Shown piece after piece: positions 56,500 through 64,000 of a stretch of DNA of 64,000 bases. This DNA comes from Paragorgia papillata. Taxonomy: Eukaryota; Cnidaria; Anthozoa; Scleralcyonacea; Coralliidae. The stretch covers positions 2,393,001 through 2,457,000 of the forward strand of contig JAWNZC010000014.1 in NCBI GenBank assembly GCA_035771165.1, given 5' to 3'. Positions within the stretch are counted from its first letter, which is position 1. Each line of letters starts with the position of its first letter. The notes under the pieces were generated by a model, which saw only the letters and a list, made by a program, of their open reading frames with translations, ran no database searches and was not told where the DNA came from. The position numbers and the translations under genes are program-made.

Positions 56500-58790
56500 T
56501 GGCCTTCACTCGAAACGTTAGATTCCTACGTTCTCTGTTTCGGCAGTGATCTTAATCGTTTAGACCTTGAAAAACTTTCGTCATCATCTGGTTTAAAGGC
56601 ATTGGTTGATTTTCCAACAACTGGGAATGCATCAATCTTGGACAATTGTTTAACAAACAATACAAGTCTATTTTCAAAGTGCTACCCATTTGATGCTCAA
56701 ATTAGAACTGACCACAGAGGAGTGATACTACCAGCAGGAACAAAGCTTAAGCCCTTGAGGTTTAAGTATATATTGCGAGATTATAGAGAGCACCGTAAAG
56801 TTGCATTTAATAGAAAGCTGTTGGAACATGATTGGAGTAACATTTGCAATAGCAGAGATATTGACTCAGCTGTAAATTGTTTCCAGTTAGATCTACATCG
56901 TTTAATGGATGAATGTTTTCCCTCCAAGATTGTACATACTATGCCATCAAGAGATCCGCCCTGGATGACACCGCTGGTTAAATTATTATTGAAGAAGAAG
57001 GCTAAATTGCAAGCTAGAGGAGGGGGTTGTTCACTAACTGATCTTCATGCCAGAATTGACCAGACTATTAGAGAGAATCGTAAAGCACTAGCGCCGGTAA
57101 GCTGGGTTCTAAGGCCTGGTGGAGAAAGGTTGACAAATTAACCATGAGGAAAGAGAAATCAGACCCGAGTCTTGAGAAAGAATTTATACATGGACTAAAT
57201 GATTATTTTGGAAATATTTGTTATGATGACAATTATGTCAAGCCCACTCCAATCAAGATAGATGAAAAGGAGACTGTTTTTATCCCACAAATTTCTACTT
57301 CTCAAGTGTACCATACTCTGTAAAACATCAAACGAACAGCCATTGGGCCTGATCAGATACCTTTTTGGGTATGGAAGGAGTATGCTAATATCCTGACCCC
57401 TGTTGTGGAAAGTGTATGGAACTTATCACTCCTGACTCAAAGATGGCCAATGTCATGGAAAAAGGCCAATATCAACCCTCTATCCAAAGTTGACATTCCA
57501 ACAGAATTTCCAGACTTCAGAGGCATAAACATTACACCTGTGGTGGCCCGGGCTTTCGAAAGGACAGTTTATAACATCTTTAACAAACAAGATTTGGAAA
57601 GTTATCTAAGTGAAACTCAATTTGCATACCGAAGTGGTGGAAGTTGCACTAACGCATTACTTAAGATGCAATATAATTTCTTAAAGGCATTAGATAATTG
57701 CAATATTAATGCAGTAAGATTATTTTCGATGGACTTTTCTAAAGCATTTGACAATGTTAAGCATAGTATTTTAGTAGAGAAGCTAAAAAGTAGTCCTCTA
57801 AATCCTTATATAGTTAATTGGTATATCAGTTTCTTGTCTGATAGGGAGCAGAGAGTTGTTTGTGGAGGTGTGGAATGTGATTGGAAATCAGTTAACAAAG
57901 GTACAACTCAAGGTAGTGTTAGCGGGCCGTATCTGTTTAACTTATTTTTGAATGATCTGGAAATTGATCAGATCCATGATACTAGTTTAACAAAATATGC
58001 AGATGATTCAACCATTTTAGCAACAGTAAGAAACAACTCCCCAGATAATTCAGAGATGGTGCTACAAAAGTTTATGGATTGGACAGATGTTAATGGTATG
58101 AGCTGCAACACATCTAAGTGTAAAGAACTGGCTATAACTAAAAAAGGAAACACATCTAGCTATCCTAAATTATATAACATACCACAACATAGTAGCTTAG
58201 TTATATTTAGAGTTACACTGCAATCCGATTGCAAGTTTACGTTACATGTGAAAAAAAAATTAGGTGAAGCGAATAAATGCCTATACGTTATTAGAAGCCT
58301 AAGGAAAGAGGGCTTTTCACAAGAAGAGGTGGACCACCTTTTTAAGGCTATAGTCTTACCTAAGATCACCTACGGCCTTCCAGTTTATGGAGCAAGTCAG
58401 GCTGACCTGAATATTATTCAGTGTTTCCTCAGGAGGTGTTTTAAGAGGCAGTATATCTCAAAATTAATTGATGTTTACGAATTATTAGAAAGTTGTGATC
58501 GCAAGCTTTTCCAAAAGGTTCAAAAAGAAACACTAGTCACCCACTTTATCAACTTTTACCTAGAGTTAAGGAATCGTCGCATAGGTTAAGATATAAGAGT
58601 AGCCAGTTACCCAAAGTTAGTACAAACCGTTTTAAAGATAGTTTTTTTAATAGGTTAGTTTTTAAATATCAGTTAGCCATTCCCTGTAACCTTTGATATG
58701 TATTCGTTTTTCTTGTATTAATACACTAATTGTAATATTTGATATGTATTTTATCAGATAAAAAAAGACATTATCATTATCATTATCACC
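56500..58790 (+). pseudogene. Non-LTR retrotransposon D, 5'-truncated
   Basis: Begins in the C-terminal endonuclease (LVDFPTTGNASILDNCLTNN, IRTDHRGVIL), then linker (56602-57141). A frameshift at about 57100 and a TAA at 57331 break the frame. RT is open from 57405 to 58589: NINPLSKVDIPTEFPDFRGI, SMDFSKAFDNVKHSILVEKL, KGTTQGSVSGPYLFNLFLND and active site KYADDSTIL, followed by the C-terminal region CFLRRCFKRQY. The 3' end is (CATTAT)n-like at 58770-58790, as in many CR1/L2-type LINEs. The RT half is the best preserved of the LINEs here. Confidence 0.85.
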
Positions 58791-59976
58791 AATAGACAGT
58801 AGCTCAGCCAATCAGAATGTAGGATTTGCAATAGTCCACTAGTTGGTGATACTAAACTATTATACGCAAGTCGAATATCATGTACTAAACACATTGTCAG
58901 CAACATTAAGCTGTTGGTCATGACTGAATCGTGGAGGAATAATTAATACATCCTATACTGAATGTCACAATGTTTGTTTGTTTAATGTCTATTTTATTTT
59001 GGAGCTTCTCGGAGGTATTGTTTGAGCCAATACTGATATAGTCTGCAATTTTTTACGATGCCAGTATATATTTGGTGTTGCACAACCATGACAGTCCACA
59101 GGGCATGTTTTTCTTTTTTTTCAGTCTGGAACAAGGTATACTCCATTCTCATTTAAAATTTGTCTGAAGTAGAATTACAAAAGAGTACTCAGCACTCTTT
59201 ATAGCCTGGAAAAGACAGAATTTAAGTTTTACAGGTTTGATTATAACGACATACTCTTATCCTTACATATATCCTCAGTGACTTAGAGAATATATATACT
59301 AAAAGCGAGAAAAATCATCTGATCTGCATGCACCTTGGCATTGTATTACTATTTTGTAGCAAAAAAACTTTAGAATTCCAAAAAAGACCGAGCTAAACGA
59401 GGTTAATAAATCGTTTTATACGGCTTTTTTTAAAGTTTTTCGATAATTTGTATCAAAATTAGTGTAAAAACCTTTGATTTACACCTGAAAAACTGGATGC
59501 GTATTTTTACGTCCCGTGCGTTGACCAATCAGAACTCAGAATATTACAAAGCCATATAATATTTATGTACAGTGTCTGGCATGGTGTTATACATACTATA
59601 TTCCGACTTGCAAAAGCATCACCTGCTTCCTTAATCCTGACAGAAATCTCTTAATCCAAGGACACATTCTTTTACTGCATTTTCGGTGCATATAAAACCG
59701 CACTGCATGTGTCTGGAAAAATCAAGCTATTCCTTATGGTTTCTTAATGAAAAGCAAAAAATGCAAAATTAAACTCGAAATGGATATTTTGTAAATGAAT
59801 AATGTTTAGAGCATCAAATAATATACTGTTGTTAATTAACAAATAAAACATAAAGCTCCGTGCATATATGTACTCTTATGGACGTTCGTTTGACGTCATT
59901 TGAACACGAAAGAAGTTGAGTGGAGGCACGAGGCGATAGCTGAGTGCCTTTACACCTCTTTCTTTCTATCTAACGA
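58791..59976. other. Non-coding stretch
   Basis: CAGCCAATCAGAATGTAGGA at 58803-58825 has a relative at 24150-24175. Near 59925 GGCACGAGGCGATAGCTGAG resembles 21000-21020. No gene seen. Confidence 0.5.
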
Positions 59977-60006
59977 TAAAAATTCGCTGAGCTTTCGTCT
60001 CGTAAT

Positions 60007-60052
60007 TTCGCTCTGACGAAGTCCCGAGTTTACGGGACGAAAGGTCCGCGAA
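60007..60052 (+). ncRNA. Hammerhead-ribozyme-like motif, left arm
   Basis: 46 nt: helix I TTCGC/GCGAA (with one T-C mismatch next to the core), core CTGACGA, an extra A, stem II GTCCCG/CGGGAC with loop AGTTTA, core GAAA, then GGTC with the canonical GUC cleavage triplet. The outer sequence AACGATAAAAATTCGC (59972-59987) also pairs with GCGAATTTTTATCGTT (60048-60063), extending helix I if the intervening bases loop out. Confidence 0.55.
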
Positions 60053-60612
60053 TTTTTATCGTTAAGTTAATAAATATGGGGTATAACCGCAAACATAAAT
60101 ACGTTTAAGTATTGAGTCATAAAAATGACGTCATGGTTATACGATCATATTCTATTCCGCACACTAAATGCATATCTCTCGTGTTCTTTATGGAACACTA
60201 TATATATAATATAAGCTACTGTAGTGAGTGTTATATTTTGTACAATACACAATCTAAATGAAATAAAAAAACTTAATGGAATACCTCCAAATATCGTCAT
60301 AGGCATAGCAATTAAAGTATACCTAGTTTGCATTTGCGATTTCCCACAGTCACTTCTCAGCCACACTTATCTTACTTATTCAGATTATTTACATCATATG
60401 TCATTTGCATCAAGTAAAACCATTCCTTAAATTCTTAACGATTTGTAAATATTTACTACCAAGTTTTCCAAAGAAATCTTTTACATATTGGTGCATGGTG
60501 CATGATATAGCAATAATGTAATATCAGCGCACCAAAATATTTTGAGATTTGTCATAATATATGATTATATACTTATAATACATCTTATAATATATCTTTT
60601 AATATATTATTT

Positions 60613-60806
60613 AAGAAATAGAAAATGGCGGCCGCCCGTGTTTATATAGCCTGATGCAAACACGAGAGTGAGTTGGGAGAATTCGAAAGTTTATGTGAAC
60701 CCAAGCCGTAGGCGAGGGTTTACATAAGTACTTTCGAATTCTCCCAACTCACTCTAGTGTTTGCAGCAGGTTATATAAACACTGGGCATCCATTTTCTAT
60801 TTCTTT
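60613..60806. repeat. Palindrome nested in the inverted-repeat element
   Basis: AAGAAATAGAAAATGG at one end and CCATTTTCTATTTCTT at the other. Inner stem GAGTGAGTTGGGAGAATTCG / CGAATTCTCCCAACTCACTC. Confidence 0.85.
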
Positions 60807-60921
60807 TATGAAATAAGGCTAAAAAATGTGCCGTGACATCACAACCGTGTTTACATAGCCTGATATAAACACGGTAATTGACCAATCACAGCGTGCGTAA
60901 GACGCAACCTATTTTATAAAA

Positions 60922-60966
<45 letters not shown>
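60922..60966. repeat. (TA)n microsatellite
   Basis: About 22 TA units. Confidence 0.95.
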
Positions 60967-60972
<6 letters not shown>

Positions 60973-61068
60973 TATATATAAGTTTATGTAAATCAAGTGG
61001 AATCTATATCAGTATATAAATACATATAATATATTAAAATATATATTATATTTATAGAGAATAATGTG

Positions 61069-61173
61069 CGGAAATATGAAATTTATTTCGAGTGTTGACC
61101 AGGATATCTCACGAGTGAGCGAAGCGAACGAGTGACATATCCTGGTCAACATGAGAAATAAATTTCATATTTC
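61069..61173. repeat. Hairpin with ACTCGTTCGC core
   Basis: Arms GGAAATATGAAATTTATTTC and TTGACCAGGATAT with their inverses flank GAGTGAGCGAAGCGAACGAG (61112-61131), whose inverse occurs at 38201-38228. Confidence 0.85.
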
Positions 61174-61966
61174 CAAGCATCCATGTATTGTTCTGTTTAT
61201 TATATAAAAAAATTGTCCTATTGCCTTGCAAAAATTGCATTAAACTATAATGCTAATTCAGCAATAATCGTCACATGTGCGATTATCATAAAATAATCGC
61301 ACATGTGGGATTATCACTTTTATTAGTGGCGGGAAAATCAATGAAACAGTCTATTTTATATAATAAAAGTATATAATCATATATTATGACAAATCTCAAA
61401 ATATTTTTGGTGCGCTGATATTACATTATTGCTATATCATGCACCATGCACCAATATGTAAAAGATTTCTTTGGAAAACTTGGTAGTAAATATTTACAAA
61501 TCGTTAAGAATTTAAGGAATGGTTTTACTTGATGCAAATGACATATGATGTAAATAATCTGAATAAGTAAGATAAGTGTGGCTGAGAAGTGACTGTGGGA
61601 AATCGCAAATGCAAACTAGGTATACTTTAATTGCTATGCCTATGACGATATTTGGAGGTATTCCATTAAGTTTTTTTTATTTCATTTAGATTGTGTATTG
61701 TACAAAATATAATACTCACTACAGTAGCTTATATTATATATATAGACTTAGTATTCCATAAAGAACACGAGAGATATGCATTTAGTGTGCGGAATAGAAT
61801 ATGATCGTATAACCATGACGTCATTTTTATGACTCAATACGGAAAGCCATATGAGGCGGGCTAGCCAGGTTGGAAGGATTAAAACCAGCTGTTCGCAACG
61901 CATTGATTAAAAGTTGGAACTTATGTTTGCGGTTATACCCCATATTTATTAACTTAACGATATAAA

Positions 61967-62012
61967 TTCGCGGACCTTTCGTCCCGTAAACTCGGGACTT
62001 CGTCAGAGCGAA
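61967..62012 (-). ncRNA. Hammerhead-ribozyme-like motif, right arm
   Basis: Exact inverse copy of the motif at 60007-60052: same CTGACGA and GAAA cores, stem II GTCCCG/CGGGAC and GUC triplet. Confidence 0.55.
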
Positions 62013-62084
62013 ATTACGAGACGAAAGCTCAGCGAATTTTCCTCGTGAATTATTAATGAGTTTTAGAAGTATATATATTATTTA

Positions 62085-62185
62085 ACAATTATTCCAGGTG
62101 AATATCGTTATAATAACCGAGACGAAATCGAGGTTATTATTCACCGATATTCACTGAGCCTGAGGCGAATAATTGTTTTAGCATA
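62085..62185. repeat. Hairpin repeat
   Basis: AACAATTATTC/GAATAATTGTT and GTGAATATCG/CGATATTCAC stems. A related inverse pair involves ATAAATACAC (62185-62195) and GTGTATTTAT (62362-62371), suggesting a ~300-bp foldback element. Confidence 0.6.
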
Positions 62186-62195
62186 AATACACATT

Positions 62196-62640
62196 TTCAT
62201 ACTTTTTGGAACAGCGTTTTCTTTAAAATTGTCAATTTCCTCGTCTGTCGCATTGACAAATCGACTGGCAGCCATTTTGAATAAACGCTGTAGGTGATTA
62301 TCGGGAATTAATCCAAGGTAGCTCGACCAATCATCGCACGAGATTTTCTATAATCACCGGTGTATTTATACTAAATACTTATAATATTATCTTATAATAA
62401 TGGCTATCAAAAACAAGCTGCATATGTATAGGACTAGAAGTGCATCCCCTCTTTTTATACGGATGACACAAAAAAACGTGCTTAAAAATTTAAACTGATC
62501 AGATCTTAAAAAACGACATGTTTCTTTAACAACATAATTATTGTTTTAGAGTATTTATCAATTTAAAAAGGATGTATTGATATAAAAATATGCAACTTAA
62601 CAGAGTAAAATATGACATCAATTGACCATACCAAAAACGA
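62196..62640. other. Non-coding stretch
   Basis: Apart from the right side of the presumed foldback above, I see no gene or repeat. Confidence 0.4.
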
Positions 62641-62654
62641 TGGCGACTTGTACA

Positions 62655-63974
62655 TTTAACCACAATCCTTTTCGTGAACCCCTTTCACTTCTTGTGGTTG
62701 TATCAAAGGTGTGTGAAAAAGTTGCTCTAGATCAATTCAGCTCATACCTAACAGAGAACCAGCGTATATCATCACATCAAAGCGGAAACAGAAGATTTCA
62801 CTCTACAGAAACCCTAAACATCTTCATTAGTGACACCATGTTGAATGCCATTGATAAAAAGAAAGTAACAGCACTTATCTTATTGGATTTATCCAAAGCC
62901 TTTGACAGTGTCAGTCACTCAATTCTATTGCACAAACTGAGCTGTGTTGGCGCCTATTGGCAGGTAGATCTCAATACGTACGGATTGGATCATCTGTGTC
63001 ATCAACTCTTCCCATCACCCATGGTGTACCGCAGGGCGCAATATTATCACCGCTTCTATTCTGCATTTATATAAACGATCTACCAGCGGCCACACAATCA
63101 TGTAATCTTGATTCATACGTTGACGATTCAAAACTTTATCAGTCGTTCTCTATTAAAGATATGGAACAGACAACAATCAATCTGGAGGAAGACCTTCATA
63201 GAGCCGCTAGGTGGTGTTTTGAGCACCAATTGTTAATCAATCCCGACAAAACCAAATTTCTTCTCATTGGCTCTAGGCCCATGTTACAAAATTTACCCAC
63301 AGAAATGTCTCTAAATTTTTTGGGAAAGACCATCAGTCCGGTACCGTCAGCCAAAGATTTAGGAATCAACTTTGATACATTCTTATCGTTTGACGATCAT
63401 ATCTCTAAACTGGTTTCGACGTGTATATGAGTAAATTATGTCAGATTAATCGTGTTAAGGATAGTTTGGACAGAGAAACATTACTACTAGTCATCGAAAC
63501 ACTTGTAATCAATAAGCTCTTGTACTGCTCCACGGTTTGGTCCAACACATCATCTAAGAATATAAAGAAGCTTCAAACAGTACAGAACTTCGCCTGCAGA
63601 ATCGAATCATTACAAAAACCAGAAAAATCGATCACGTTACACCAGCTTTGCGTGAACTTAATTGGCTTCCTGTTGAACAATTGCTTTTGTACAGGGATAT
63701 TGTAATGGCCTATAAATGTTTCAACGATCTTGCACCTAGTTATTTAATAAATAAATTTACCAAGCGCTCTGAAATATATAATTGCTCGACACGAAATCAT
63801 CACCTTTTAGACATTCCACTTTTTAAAACTTCTTCAGGGCAAAGAACATTTTACTATAGAGCAGTGAAAATATGGAATGATTTAGATGACGATCTTAAAC
63901 AGATTACAACGCTTAGAAAATTTAAGCGAAAACTCAGAGAACAATTATTAAGAAATTTTTATAGCATATCTTAA
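62655..63974 (+). pseudogene. Non-LTR retrotransposon E, RT region, 5'-truncated
   Basis: Starts in RT: LSLLVVVSKVCEKVALDQFS, SSHQSGNRRFHSTETLNIFI, LILLDLSKAFDSVSHSILLH; frameshift near 62950; ITHGVPQGAILSPLLFCIYI, NDLPAA and active site SYVDDSKLY; then NPDKTKFLLIGSR. Further frameshifts near 63420 and 63660 separate the C-terminal region KLLYCSTVWSN and LNWLPVEQLLLYRDIVMAYK, ending SGQRTFYYRAVKIWNDL and a stop near 63974. The catalytic residues are intact, but at least three frameshifts inactivate it. Fits a CR1/Rex1-like LINE. Confidence 0.85.
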
Positions 63975-64000
63975 CCATTTAGGGTACATTACATTTTTAC

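Larger units (their letters stand above)
59977..62041. mobile_element. Inverted-repeat element with hammerhead-like motif at each end
   Basis: Left arm about 59977-60583 and right arm about 61362-62041 are inverse copies (AAAATTCGCTGAGCTTTCGT, TATGGGGTATAACCGCAAAC, AATGACGTCATGGTTATACG, AGATTTCTTTGGAAAACTTG). The right arm has an extra ~70 bases near 61840-61915. The ~780-bp centre holds a further palindrome (60613-60806) and a shared hairpin core (61069-61173). No protein is encoded. It may be a non-autonomous relative of Penelope elements or of retrozymes. Confidence 0.7.

Noticed and set aside
1..64000. CRISPR array, bacterial operons or prophage
   Set aside because: The tandem repeats are kilobase units or simple microsatellites, and all coding evidence is eukaryotic (introns, LINEs, tRNA type II serine genes).

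Overview
The window looks like genomic DNA of an invertebrate metazoan, most likely an anthozoan cnidarian. The reasons are an AT-rich background, short coding exons in long introns, dense non-LTR, Penelope, Gypsy and foldback DNA elements of the kinds common in coral and anemone genomes, and a Gr-like seven-transmembrane gene. The taxon is an inference; nothing here fixes the species.

Region 1 (1-19640) is a tRNA locus. Six full copies and one broken copy of a ~1.19-1.20 kb unit each carry tRNA-Ser(UGA), a decayed tRNA-Cys, tRNA-Ser(AGA) and tRNA-Cys(GCA). Copies 1-4 are nearly identical and copies 5-7 decay progressively. Two head-to-tail broken LINEs (7692-11578) and a foldback element (11607-12155) interrupt the array. 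More diverged units, including tRNA-Ser(CGA) forms, follow and are in turn broken by MITEs, a hAT-type MITE and another LINE (16090-18009).

Region 2 (19640-23480) holds a foldback MITE and one clear single-exon gene on the minus strand (21321-22637), a seven-transmembrane protein that may be gustatory-receptor-like.

Region 3 (23490-53995, minus strand) is one ~30 kb gene that I assembled from seven phase-compatible exons. It encodes an IQ-motif/coiled-coil protein of about 456 aa resembling IQCJ-SCHIP1 (schwannomin-interacting protein 1). Its introns are full of transposons: a TTAA foldback element, two elements with 9-bp target duplications (Mutator-like), a mariner-type MITE, a Penelope-like element with hammerhead-ribozyme-like ends, a poly-C/poly-G foldback, and in intron 1 a degenerate Gypsy retrotransposon (40727-50307). 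That Gypsy is itself interrupted by a ~6.9 kb Academ-like DNA transposon (41795-48712; spliced transposase plus XPG-like nuclease) and a 5S-derived SINE.

Region 4 (54000-64000) is intergenic and repetitive: a large foldback, a pentanucleotide satellite, two broken LINEs, and a ~2.07 kb inverted-repeat element (59977-62041) with a hammerhead-like motif near each end.

The only apparently functional protein genes are the SCHIP1-like gene and the seven-TM gene. The most interesting material is the tandem multi-isotype tRNA array with its recurring ATGC insertions, the repeated hammerhead-like motifs, and the nested Academ-in-Gypsy-in-intron structure.
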